7,289 nucleotides of DNA from Gammaproteobacteria bacterium (GCA_024679435.1 JAIBDK010000115.1:1-7289); one strand, 5' to 3'. Counted from the stretch's first letter, positions 1 through 6,947 are shown. The notes: generated from the letters alone by a model not told the origin. Translations and numbers: made by a program.

Positions 1-1587
1 AAAGAAATCAGAAAATTGCAGCAGAAAGTTTCTGATAACCAAATGAGTCGACGTCGTTTTATGCAGGGCGCAATGGCTTTAGGGGTAGGTGCTATTGCCC
101 CATCACTGTATAGTGAAGCCGCGCAGGCCGCTCCCAAAAAGGGCGGCATCTATCGAATGGGCCTCGGCGGCGCCAATACGGGTGATTCACTGGATCCGGC
201 GACTAACGGCGACACTTTCATGATTAACATGAACCAGGGCGCTGTCAAAAATGCGTTGGTAGAAGTCAATGCCGATGGCCAGGCTGTCCCTGAACTGGCA
301 GAAAGCCTGGAACCCTCCGCAGACGCCGCAACGTGGCGAGTCAAGTTAAAGCAAGGCGTTGAATTCCACAGTGGCAAATCGCTGACTCTGGATGACGTAA
401 TCGCATCTATCGAACATCATCGCGGCGAAGATTCTACTTCTGCAGCCAAAACGGTTGCCGAATCTATGGGAGCCATTTCCAAAGACGGGGATACACTGGT
501 ATTCACTCTGGAAAGTGGTAACGCCGACTTCCCTTATTTGTTGAGCGACTACCATGTACTCATCGGCCCTTCTGACGGTAGCGGCAAGATCGACTGGGCC
601 TCCGGTGACGGCACGGGTGGTTACAAAGTTGGTGAATTCGAACCTGGCGTCAGAGCAAATCTTGTTCGCAATGAGAACTTCTTTAAAGAGAATGAGGCTA
701 ACTTCGACGAAGTGCATATGACAGCCATCAACGATACCGCAGCACGAATGAACGCCATGGTAACGGGACAGGTTGATGCCATCGCCCGTTGTGACCTGAA
801 AACCGCTTCATTGCTGGAGAAAAAACCTGACGTCAACGTCCATCAGGTTTCTGGCACCAAGCATTTTACCTATCCAATGGATGTGCGAGCCGCACCTTTC
901 GATAATCAGGATGTTCGAATGGCGCTGAAATACGGTATTGATCGCCAGGGTTTCGTAGACACGGTGCTTCGCGGATACGGCTCAGTCGGTAACGATCACC
1001 CCATTTCATCTAACCAGAACTACCATGCGTCAGACCTGCCCCAGCGTCAGTATGATACTGACAAGGCGAAATGGCATCTGAAGCAGGCTGGACTAAGCAG
1101 CCTTGATGTAGAACTATCCGCTGCAGATGCCGCGTTTGGCGGTGCAGTAGATGCCTCAGAACTTTATGCTGAGCAACTGCGTCCTGCGGGAATCAACCTC
1201 ACGGTTAAACGGGTTTCACCCGACGGCTACTGGGACAACGTCTGGATGAAAGTTCCGTGGAGTGCATGTTACTGGAGTGGACGGCCTACCGCAGACTGGA
1301 TGTTCACCATCGGTTATCAGTCAGGTGGAAACTGGACGGATACCTACTGGAACAATCCGCGTTTCGAAGAACTACTGGTTGCTGGTCGTGCGGAACTGGA
1401 TGAAGCCAAACGCAACGACATCTACGTTGAAATGCAGACCATCGTCAGCAATGAAGGTGGAGTGGTCATTCCCTGTTTCGCCAACAACGTGGATGCATCA
1501 TCCACTGCAATGGGCCACGCTGAAAAACTCGCTGGAAACTGGGAACTGGACGGTTCACGCAGTGCATCACGATGGTGGTTTGCCTAA
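1..1587 (+). CDS. Peptide/opine-type ABC transporter substrate-binding protein (SBP family 5), Tat-exported, 5' end probably outside the window
   Basis: Periplasmic binding protein that would capture the substrate and hand it to the permeases encoded downstream. Counting from the TTG at 16, there is a twin-arginine motif SRRRF at residues 11-15, a short hydrophobic stretch, and an AQA cleavage site near residue 38, so export by the Tat route is likely. The mature part has family-5 hallmarks: a KKGG start, the SLDPAT segment, ELAESLEP, then GVEFHSGKSLTLDDV near residue 115. It ends in a stop at 1585-1587. About 523 residues is the usual family length. The frame is open to base 1, and neither TTG 16 nor ATG 43 has a visible Shine-Dalgarno sequence. 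Family members commonly carry a short charged leader before the twin-arginine motif, so the true start is probably just left of the window. The ligand is unknown: Dpp/Opp-type peptide, opine or another small compound are all possible. Confidence 0.93.
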   Translation, partial: KEIRKLQQKVSDNQMSRRRFMQGAMALGVGAIAPSLYSEAAQAAPKKGGIYRMGLGGANTGDSLDPATNGDTFMINMNQGAVKNALVEVNADGQAVPELAESLEPSADAATWRVKLKQGVEFHSGKSLTLDDVIASIEHHRGEDSTSAAKTVAESMGAISKDGDTLVFTLESGNADFPYLLSDYHVLIGPSDGSGKIDWASGDGTGGYKVGEFEPGVRANLVRNENFFKENEANFDEVHMTAINDTAARMNAMVTGQVDAIARCDLKTASLLEKKPDVNVHQVSGTKHFTYPMDVRAAPFDNQDVRMALKYGIDRQGFVDTVLRGYGSVGNDHPISSNQNYHASDLPQRQYDTDKAKWHLKQAGLSSLDVELSAADAAFGGAVDASELYAEQLRPAGINLTVKRVSPDGYWDNVWMKVPWSACYWSGRPTADWMFTIGYQSGGNWTDTYWNNPRFEELLVAGRAELDEAKRNDIYVEMQTIVSNEGGVVIPCFANNVDASSTAMGHAEKLAGNWELDGSRSASRWWFA

Positions 1588-1596
1588 TCTGATCCC

Positions 1597-1611
1597 CGAG
1601 TCTTCGACTCG
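1597..1611 (+). other. Small hairpin just after the binding-protein stop codon
   Basis: A perfect 6-bp inverted repeat, CGAGTC at 1597-1602 and GACTCG at 1606-1611, is separated by a three-base TTC loop. It lies 9 bases after the stop codon of the binding-protein gene and about 40 bases before the larger terminator-like hairpin. It has no T-run of its own, so it is not a terminator. A role in protecting the 3' end of the upstream mRNA is inference from its position only. Confidence 0.45.
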
Positions 1612-1649
1612 AGTAGCTGGATCACAACCATCCTTGATGTAAAAACCAG

Positions 1650-1681
1650 GGGCGGTCAGAATGTTCTGACCGCCCTTTTTT
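1650..1681 (+). terminator. Intrinsic terminator-like hairpin between binding-protein and permease genes
   Basis: A perfect 12-base inverted repeat (arms 1650-1661 and 1664-1675, GGGCGGTCAGAA and its complement) is separated by only TG, so the innermost pair probably opens to give a tetraloop. It is followed directly by six T residues at 1676-1681. A GC-rich stem plus T-run is the classic rho-independent form. Because the permease and ATPase genes continue in the same direction with no recognisable promoter after it, it probably acts as a leaky terminator that lowers their expression relative to the binding protein. An A-run at 1641-1645 could give weaker activity on the other strand. Confidence 0.88.
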
Positions 1682-1711
1682 GTACTCAATATTTAAAAAG
1701 TAAATCCCCGG

Positions 1712-2671
1712 ATGAAAAACTCTTTATTAAGTATGATTCTCAAACGCGTCGGACTTGGACTGTTTACGCTTCTGGCAATCTCATTGCTCATCACTGTCGG
1801 AGTCGAAATGTTGTCCGGCGACGTATGCACCGCAATACTTGGACAGATGGCATCAGAAGAAACGGTTGCAGCCTGCCATAAAAAGCTCGACCTTGATCGA
1901 CCCATGTTTGTTCGATATGTAGAATGGCTGTTTAATTTTCTGCAGGGCGATATGGGGAATTCCCTCGCCAATGAAAGAACCGTACTTGAGCTCATCAGCG
2001 CCCGAATTGGAAATACGCTTTATCTGGCGGCGCTTTCTTCTCTGGTTGCGATTCCGCTGGGCATCTCCCTCGGTGTTGTAGCCGCACTGTACAGAAACAC
2101 AGGTTTCGACCGCGGTATTTCAGTGACTACGCTGAGCACCATATCGGTACCCGACTTTTTCGTTGCCTATATCCTGATGGCTTTATTCGCCGTTAAATTT
2201 CAGATATTTCCGGCAATCTCCAATGTTTCAAGCGGCATGGGGTTCTGGGAAAGATTCTATGTATCCGGCCTGCCGGTGCTGACGCTGACTCTGATATCCA
2301 TCGCTCATATGATGAGAATGACCCGGGCATCAATCGTGAACCTGCTGGCCAGCCCGTATATCGAAATGGCCAAGCTTAAAGGCATCAAGCCCGGGCGGAT
2401 CATTGTCAAACACGCCCTGCCAAATGCATGGGCACCCATTATTCAGGTGGTTATTCTGAACATCGCATTTATGGTTGTCGGTGTAGTCATCATCGAAGTG
2501 GTGTTTGTCTATCCGGGGCTCGGTGCGCTGATGGTGGATTCAGTGCAATTAAGAAACATGCCTGTGGTTCAGGCCACGGCGATGATATTCGCGGCCGCCT
2601 ATGTGTTGTTAAACCTGCTGGCCGATGTGTTGTCTATCATCGCGAACCCAAGACTGCGGCACAGGAGATAA
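1712..2671 (+). CDS. DppB-like ABC transporter permease
   Basis: First membrane subunit of the Dpp/Opp-type importer, about 319 residues, which is normal for DppB-like proteins. Hydrophobic segments lie near residues 11-31, 101-127, 141-165, 186-200, 243-265 and 287-311, giving the usual six-helix layout. The periplasmic loop after helix 1 contains the family segment LDLDRPMFVRYVEW. The cytoplasmic coupling (EAA) loop is at about residues 216-238, with YIEMAKLKG followed by HALPN, where the ATPase docks. The ATG at 1712 has no good Shine-Dalgarno sequence. An in-frame ATG at 1733 gives a protein starting MILKRVG, close to the common N-terminus of the family, and is a real alternative. The stop overlaps the ribosome-binding site of the next permease gene, so the two are translated as a unit. 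Confidence 0.93.
   Translation: MKNSLLSMILKRVGLGLFTLLAISLLITVGVEMLSGDVCTAILGQMASEETVAACHKKLDLDRPMFVRYVEWLFNFLQGDMGNSLANERTVLELISARIGNTLYLAALSSLVAIPLGISLGVVAALYRNTGFDRGISVTTLSTISVPDFFVAYILMALFAVKFQIFPAISNVSSGMGFWERFYVSGLPVLTLTLISIAHMMRMTRASIVNLLASPYIEMAKLKGIKPGRIIVKHALPNAWAPIIQVVILNIAFMVVGVVIIEVVFVYPGLGALMVDSVQLRNMPVVQATAMIFAAAYVLLNLLADVLSIIANPRLRHRR
2663..2667 (+). promoter_or_regulatory. Ribosome binding site fixing the DppC-like start
   Basis: AGGAG sits inside the last codons of the DppB-like gene, 6 bases before the ATG at 2674. It decides between that start and the much longer open frame that runs upstream to 2428 inside the preceding gene. The arrangement suggests translational coupling of the two permeases. 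Confidence 0.75.
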
Positions 2672-2673
2672 AA

Positions 2674-3504
2674 ATGAAAATAATTGAATTTATTAAAGAC
2701 CTGAACTGGAGTGCCCGGATCGGGTTGATCATCATCCTTTTCTTCGCGTTCTGCGCGGCATTTGCTCCCTGGGTCGCACCTTATGGTGAAAGTCAGATAG
2801 TAGGTGATGTCTGGGAGCCCATTGGAGGTGAGTTTCTGTTCGGAACCGATCTCATTGGTCGTGACATGCTGTCCAGGCTGATTTTCGGCGCCAGAAACAC
2901 CATCGTTCTGGCATTGATCACAACCGCCTGCTCTTTCAGTCTGGGGGCTTTAATGGGCTTCCTGGCAGCCACTATGGGCGGCTGGGTTGATCAGCTGCTC
3001 AGTCGAATAGTTGATATCATTATCTCCGTTCCAACCCTTATCGCCGCCCTGATCGTGGTATCCGCGGTAGGAACATCGTTCTTTGTTCTGGCTGCGGTTA
3101 TTGGAATAATCTATGCGATGCCGGTTTATCGGATCGCTCGTGCGGTCGCCATGGATGTCGAGGTTATGGACTACGTGGAAGCGGCCAGACTCAGAGGCGA
3201 AGGCCTGTGGTGGATCATGAAACGTGAAATCCTCCCCAATGCGATGACACCACTGGCGGCTGAATTCGGACTGCGGTTCTGCTTTGTATTCCTGTTGATC
3301 AGTGGCTTAAGCTTTCTCGGTCTCGGCTTGCAACCACCGCTGGCAGACTGGGGCGCAATGGTTCGCTCTAATTCCGAAGGGATCGCGTGGGGATTCATGC
3401 ATCCCCTTATACCGGCCTCATGCATCGCATTGCTTACCATCGGCATTAACCTGTTAGTCGATTCGCTGGTCCATAAAGCCAGCGGTCTGCGTGACGATCA
3501 CTAG
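2674..3504 (+). CDS. DppC-like ABC transporter permease
   Basis: Second membrane subunit of the importer, 276 residues, within the usual DppC range. After a short cytoplasmic N-terminus comes a helix at about residues 16-35. Next is the periplasmic FGTDLIGRD motif at about residues 56-64, a hallmark of DppC/OppC proteins. Further hydrophobic segments lie near 76-100, 112-133, 135-155, 198-217 and 245-264. The EAA coupling loop is at about 167-189 (YVEAARLRGEG, then REILPN), with the conserved SFLGLGLQPP segment at about 213-222. The start at 2674 is chosen because of the AGGAG sequence 6 bases upstream and because the N-terminus then matches the family. The frame extends upstream to 2428, but that part translates to non-membrane sequence inside the DppB-like gene. 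Only 2 bases separate the two permease genes. Confidence 0.95.
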   Translation: MKIIEFIKDLNWSARIGLIIILFFAFCAAFAPWVAPYGESQIVGDVWEPIGGEFLFGTDLIGRDMLSRLIFGARNTIVLALITTACSFSLGALMGFLAATMGGWVDQLLSRIVDIIISVPTLIAALIVVSAVGTSFFVLAAVIGIIYAMPVYRIARAVAMDVEVMDYVEAARLRGEGLWWIMKREILPNAMTPLAAEFGLRFCFVFLLISGLSFLGLGLQPPLADWGAMVRSNSEGIAWGFMHPLIPASCIALLTIGINLLVDSLVHKASGLRDDH

Positions 3505-3507
3505 GGG
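3503..3507 (+). promoter_or_regulatory. Ribosome binding site of the double ATPase gene
   Basis: AGGGG overlaps the TAG stop of the DppC-like gene and lies 9 bases before the ATG at 3517. It is the only purine-rich element in the 12-base gap and supports that start and coupled translation. Confidence 0.6.
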
Positions 3508-3516
3508 CTGATAAAA

Positions 3517-5163
3517 ATGACTGAATCATTACTCGAAATTAAAGACATCCTAATCGAAGCAGATATAGAAGGAGAATGGAAACCTATCGTTAACAGCCTT
3601 TCCATGACCTTAAAGAGAGGTGAAGTAATCGGCCTCATTGGAGAATCTGGTGCCGGTAAATCGACATTTGGATTATGCGCTCTGGGCTATACCAAGCCAG
3701 GTTGCCGTATCGTTTCAGGATCAATCAAACTTGACGGACAGGAACTGGTGGGGCAACCTGAAGCCGAATTACGCAACATTCGAGGAAACAAGGTAGCTTA
3801 CGTCGCTCAGAGCGCTGCCGCTTCGTTCAACCCCGCACATACCCTGCTTGATCAGTTTTCAGAAGCCCCCATCCAGCACGGAAAAATGGTGGCCTCGGAA
3901 GCATCTGTTCGAGGGCGGGAAATATTTGCACAACTCGATCTACCGGAACCCGATACGATCGGTGAAAGATATCCCCATCAGGTATCCGGAGGCCAGTTAC
4001 AAAGAGCAATGACCGCCATGGCACTGGGAAGTAATCCGGACATCATCATTTTCGATGAGCCAACCACCGCACTCGACGTAACCACTCAGATAGAAGTTTT
4101 ATCAGCGATTAAGGAAGCCGTAAAGTCGAGAAACGTTGCCGCCATCTATATCACCCATGATCTCGCTGTTGTAGCACAAATGGCCGACCGGATAATGGTA
4201 TTGAGATACGGCGATCTGGTAGAGGAAGGCGATGCCCGGGAAATGCTGGCCAATCCGAAACAGGAATATACCCAAAAGCTACTCGCGGTTCGTTCTTTGA
4301 GAGACAATAAAATTATCGACGATGCCCAAAATACCATCCTGGAAATTCATGATGTGACGGCCCGTTATCCAGGGACCAATATTGATGTGCTTTCCAATAT
4401 ATCCATCAAACTTGAAAAAGGTAAAACCGTTGCCGTGGTGGGCGAATCAGGAAGCGGCAAGAGTACGCTGGCCAGAGTCATCACCGGACTACTACCGCCA
4501 TCCAAAGGAACCGTAAGTTTCCGTGGAGAGGTGCTGCCTGCGAGCTTGAAAGAGAAATCCAGGGACAATCTTCGCTCAATACAAATGATATATCAGATGG
4601 CGGATGTGGCTATGAATCCGCGGCAGAGAATTCGTGAAATTATCGGCCGTCCAGTAGAATTTTATCTGGGGAAAACCGGAGCTGAAAATGAAGCTCGGGT
4701 TCTGGAACTGATGAAGCAAATCGAGATTCCGGAAAATTTTATCGACCGCTTTCCAGGACAATTATCCGGTGGTGAAAAACAAAGAATCTGTATTGCCCGA
4801 GCCCTGGCTGCAGAGCCCGAATTAATCATCTGCGACGAAGTAACTTCAGCCCTGGATCAACTGGTGGCGGAAGGCATTCTGGATTTGTTGCAGAATCTGC
4901 AAAATGAACTTAATGTCTCATATCTGTTCATAACACATGACCTTGCAACGGTAAAAGCCATTGCAGATGAAATCGTGGTGATGTATCAGGGCAAAATTGT
5001 GGAGCAGGGCCCCAAGGCTCAAATCCTGGAGCCTCCCTATGAAGACTATACAGAACTGTTGTTGTCGTCGGTTCCGGAAATGGATCCTGACTGGCTGGAT
5101 GATCTGGTAGAAAGGAGAAAACGCGGTGAAGCCCCCACATCAGAGACATTGGGACAGCGTTAA
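3517..5163 (+). CDS. Double ATP-binding protein of a peptide-type ABC importer (DppD-DppF fusion type)
   Basis: Cytoplasmic motor of the importer: one 548-residue chain with two complete nucleotide-binding domains, where E. coli Dpp uses two separate proteins. Domain 1: Walker A GESGAGKST at 42-50, Q-loop Gln98, signature VSGGQ at 156-160, Walker B ending Asp180-Glu181, switch His214. Domain 2: Walker A GESGSGKST at 309-317, Q-loop Gln360, signature LSGGE at 416-420, Walker B ending Asp440-Glu441, switch His474. Both ATP sites therefore look catalytically competent. The domain-1 tail (about 240-262, EMLANPKQEYTQKLL) and the matching C-terminal part (about 502-521, EPPYEDYTELLLSSVP) are the C-terminal extensions typical of the oligopeptide/dipeptide ATPase family. 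The D-loop of domain 2 reads SALDQLVAEG rather than the commoner SALDVSVQ. The gene follows the DppC-like gene by 12 bases and ends the transporter operon. Confidence 0.96.
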   Translation: MTESLLEIKDILIEADIEGEWKPIVNSLSMTLKRGEVIGLIGESGAGKSTFGLCALGYTKPGCRIVSGSIKLDGQELVGQPEAELRNIRGNKVAYVAQSAAASFNPAHTLLDQFSEAPIQHGKMVASEASVRGREIFAQLDLPEPDTIGERYPHQVSGGQLQRAMTAMALGSNPDIIIFDEPTTALDVTTQIEVLSAIKEAVKSRNVAAIYITHDLAVVAQMADRIMVLRYGDLVEEGDAREMLANPKQEYTQKLLAVRSLRDNKIIDDAQNTILEIHDVTARYPGTNIDVLSNISIKLEKGKTVAVVGESGSGKSTLARVITGLLPPSKGTVSFRGEVLPASLKEKSRDNLRSIQMIYQMADVAMNPRQRIREIIGRPVEFYLGKTGAENEARVLELMKQIEIPENFIDRFPGQLSGGEKQRICIARALAAEPELIICDEVTSALDQLVAEGILDLLQNLQNELNVSYLFITHDLATVKAIADEIVVMYQGKIVEQGPKAQILEPPYEDYTELLLSSVPEMDPDWLDDLVERRKRGEAPTSETLGQR

Positions 5164-5273
5164 AACAAGGCTTTAAGCAGTATGTTGGAGAATCGGGGAA
5201 TTTGTCCCGGTTCTTCACCGAATTTTCACTCAATACAAACTCGTGCAGGGTAAATTAACCAGAAGGTGTCATT
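5164..5273 (+). other. Intergenic gap after the transporter operon; weak dyads only
   Basis: This 110-base gap separates the ATPase gene from the hydrolase gene. I see a short dyad CGGGG/TCCCG (5194-5198 with 5205-5209) and a second CGGT/ACCG (5208-5211 with 5217-5220) followed by AATTTT. They share bases, the stems are short, and there is no clean T-run, so I do not call a terminator. I also find no -35/-10 pair with acceptable spacing for the hydrolase gene. Whether that gene is read through from the operon or has its own promoter is therefore open. Confidence 0.3.
5261..5266 (+). promoter_or_regulatory. Ribosome binding site of the MBL-fold hydrolase gene
   Basis: AGAAGG lies 7 bases before the ATG at 5274. 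This start also puts a well-formed signal peptide at the protein N-terminus, which supports the choice. Confidence 0.65.
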
Positions 5274-6080
5274 ATGTTTAAAAAATCGTTTTTGTTCATT
5301 ATTTGCGCATTATTTTTCAGCAACGCGGCAATGGCTGCAAGCCTGCAGTGGTTCGGCCAGTCCGCATTCAAGATAACCACAGACAGCGGGAAAATCATTC
5401 TGGTTGATCCGTTTATAACCAAAAATCCAAAAACACCGGAAGACCTGAAAGACCTTTCCAAGCTGGGCGATGTGGCGTTGATTCTGGTCACCCATGGTCA
5501 CGGCGATCATATGGGAGATACCGCAGAACTGGCCAAAATGACAGGTGCTAAAGTCGCCATGAACGCTGATATGGGTTCCACTGTTCAGTCGCTGGGACTG
5601 ATTCCCAAAGAACAGCTAATTCGTTTTAACAAAGGCGGTCCGATCATGCCGGTTGGTGACGACATCCGAATTACTTTGACTCGGGCTGAACACAGCTCAA
5701 GCATCAATCATAAAAACCCCGAAACCGGGATGGTAGAAGTACATCCGGGCGGCGAACCATCAGGCTTTATCATTGAGCTGATTCCCGAAGACAAAACGCT
5801 TTATCACGCCGGAGATACCGGGGTATTCGGTGACATGATTTTCATTGGCAATTATTATCAGCCGGATTATGCGTTGCTGCCAATTGGAGGTCATTTCACC
5901 ATGGATCCGGTTCACGCCGCCTACGCGGTGGATGGTCTCTTAAAAACACCTAAGGTAATCCCGATGCATTACGGCACCTTTCCCCCTCTTAAAGGAACAC
6001 CCGATGAGTTTAAGGCTGCGCTAAGAGGCGAATCTGAAGTCATCGTTATGGAACCGGGCCAGAAAATCAAAATAGACTAA
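5274..6080 (+). CDS. Exported metallo-beta-lactamase-fold metal-dependent hydrolase (UlaG/UPF0173-like)
   Basis: A 268-residue metallo-hydrolase. Residues 1-21 form a Sec signal peptide: two lysines at 3-4, a hydrophobic core from about 5 to 15, and an AMA site at 19-21, so the mature enzyme is probably periplasmic. The metal-binding motif THGHGDH at 73-79 supplies His74, His76, Asp78 and His79. The later ligands look present as His140 (AEHSSS), Asp181 (HAGDTG) and His232 (MHYGTF). This is a complete set for a binuclear site. The early WFGQSAFKI segment, followed by the DPF motif at 45-47, is typical of the UlaG/UPF0173 branch, which includes lactonase-like enzymes and many proteins of unknown substrate. 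The reaction is not predictable; a hydrolytic role on a lactone, phosphodiester or amide is possible. It follows the transporter operon by 110 bases; a functional link is inference only. Confidence 0.92.
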   Translation: MFKKSFLFIICALFFSNAAMAASLQWFGQSAFKITTDSGKIILVDPFITKNPKTPEDLKDLSKLGDVALILVTHGHGDHMGDTAELAKMTGAKVAMNADMGSTVQSLGLIPKEQLIRFNKGGPIMPVGDDIRITLTRAEHSSSINHKNPETGMVEVHPGGEPSGFIIELIPEDKTLYHAGDTGVFGDMIFIGNYYQPDYALLPIGGHFTMDPVHAAYAVDGLLKTPKVIPMHYGTFPPLKGTPDEFKAALRGESEVIVMEPGQKIKID

Positions 6081-6119
6081 GCCTCATCTTAACTCTGTGC
6101 GCACCAAACTGATTCTGGA

Positions 6120-6779
6120 ATGAACGGCATGTTGAATATGAATTTTGCTGATCAGGTAGTCATCGACACCGCCGAAATGGACTGGATTGCCAGTCCTTCT
6201 CCGGGAGTGCGTAGAAAACCGCTGGAGCGAGCAGGCGCGGAAAGTGGACATGCGACGTCTATTGTAGAATTCGCAGCAGGTTCACGATTTGAGCACCATG
6301 AACATCCACAAGGAGAAGAGATCTTCATCCTGAAAGGCATATTTTCAGATGAAACCGGGAATTATGGGCCGGGAACGTATATGCGAAATCCGGCGGGCAC
6401 CGGCCATGCTCCTTTCAGCACTGATGGTTGTACACTTTTCGTCAAGCTTTGCCAATTTAGCTCTGAGGATAACAATCAAGTTTGCATTGATACATGCAAC
6501 ACACCCTGGCGACCCGGAATTGGTGGATTACAGGTGATGCCGCTCCACGAATATGGCGCAACCCATACTGCTCTGGTCAAATGGCCAGCAGGAGAAGTAT
6601 TCCAGCCTCACCGACATGCGGGGGGTGAAGAAATTCTGGTTCTATCGGGAACATTCTGTGATGAGAACGGAAAATATCCCAGGCATTGCTGGATTAGAAG
6701 CCCTCACATGAGTCAGCATCACCCTTATGTAGACCAGGAAACTGTTATTCTGGTCAAAACCGGGCATTTACCGGTATAG
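6120..6779 (+). CDS. Two-domain ChrR-like cupin protein
   Basis: A 219-residue protein with two consecutive cupin beta-barrels, about residues 45-112 and 148-216. Domain 1 has the exact first cupin motif from Gly54 to Gly73, with ligands His60, His62 and Glu66, and the second-motif His96. Domain 2 repeats it from Gly158 to Gly177, with His164, His166 and Glu170, then His200. Both metal sites therefore look intact. The segments RNPAGTGHAPF and WIRSPH resemble the cupin domain of the anti-sigma factor ChrR and its stand-alone relatives. There is no zinc-binding N-terminal anti-sigma domain and no signal peptide, so a cytoplasmic enzyme or sensor is likelier than a ChrR orthologue. The start is uncertain: ATG 6120 lacks a Shine-Dalgarno sequence, ATG 6129 has GGAA about 8 bases upstream, and ATG 6138 begins right at the conserved MNF. 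The gene lies 39 bases after the hydrolase gene. The substrate is unknown. Confidence 0.88.
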   Translation: MNGMLNMNFADQVVIDTAEMDWIASPSPGVRRKPLERAGAESGHATSIVEFAAGSRFEHHEHPQGEEIFILKGIFSDETGNYGPGTYMRNPAGTGHAPFSTDGCTLFVKLCQFSSEDNNQVCIDTCNTPWRPGIGGLQVMPLHEYGATHTALVKWPAGEVFQPHRHAGGEEILVLSGTFCDENGKYPRHCWIRSPHMSQHHPYVDQETVILVKTGHLPV

Positions 6780-6829
6780 AAAGGGTTACAGGAGCACCTC
6801 AAAACTCAACACTACTGGAAGCGTTTACG

Positions 6830-6846
6830 TTTATCGCATCGATAAA
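6830..6846. repeat. Inverted repeat upstream of the HIT gene
   Basis: TTTATCG at 6830-6836 and CGATAAA at 6840-6846 form a perfect 7-bp dyad around the spacer CAT. It is followed by A residues rather than T residues on this strand, so it is not a terminator for the cupin gene. It could be a protein-binding site, but nothing identifies the protein. Confidence 0.4.
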
Positions 6847-6852
6847 AAATCA

Positions 6853-6866
6853 TAAGATCGATCTTA
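6853..6866. repeat. 14-bp perfect palindrome upstream of the HIT gene
   Basis: TAAGATCGATCTTA is a perfect palindrome holding two adjacent GATC sites around a central CG. It lies 6 bases after the neighbouring inverted repeat, shares its ATCGAT core, and lies about 80 bases before the HIT start. This spacing would suit an operator, but no promoter with a matched -10 box could be found. Confidence 0.4.
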
Positions 6867-6947
6867 AAGTGAAGGCTCCGGCCGTTGCCTTGGAAATGTT
6901 GACAAGACATGACACAATCCGCCGCCCTTGAGTAATTACATAATGCC

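Noticed and set aside
346..717. Minus-strand open frame inside the binding-protein gene
   Set aside because: It is wholly antisense to a well-supported gene, and its translation shows no recognisable domain.
1262..1642. Plus-strand 126-codon frame overlapping the end of the binding-protein gene
   Set aside because: It is another-frame shadow of the binding-protein gene; the product has no family features and runs into the intergenic hairpin region.
1664..1692. Possible internal promoter (TTCTGA, 17 bases, CAATAT) ahead of the DppB-like gene
   Set aside because: Both boxes match the consensus poorly and the -35 lies inside the terminator stem.
2428..2673. Upstream extension of the DppC-like frame, giving an 82-residue longer protein
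   Set aside because: The extra part is an out-of-frame reading of the DppB-like gene, has no membrane or family features, and the ATG at 2674 has a good AGGAG site.
5194..5226. Possible terminator after the ATPase gene
   Set aside because: The overlapping dyads have stems of only 4-5 bp and no uninterrupted T-run, so it falls short of an intrinsic terminator.
4928..5233. Minus-strand frame across the end of the ATPase gene and the following gap
   Set aside because: It is mostly antisense to the ATPase C-terminus, with low-complexity, proline-rich translation and no ribosome-binding site or domain.
6899..6904. Perfect TTGACA -35 box before the HIT gene
   Set aside because: At 16-18 bases spacing the sequence is GC-rich (around CCGCCC at 6922-6927) with no -10 resemblance. 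The AT-rich CATAAT at 6939-6944 is far too distant.
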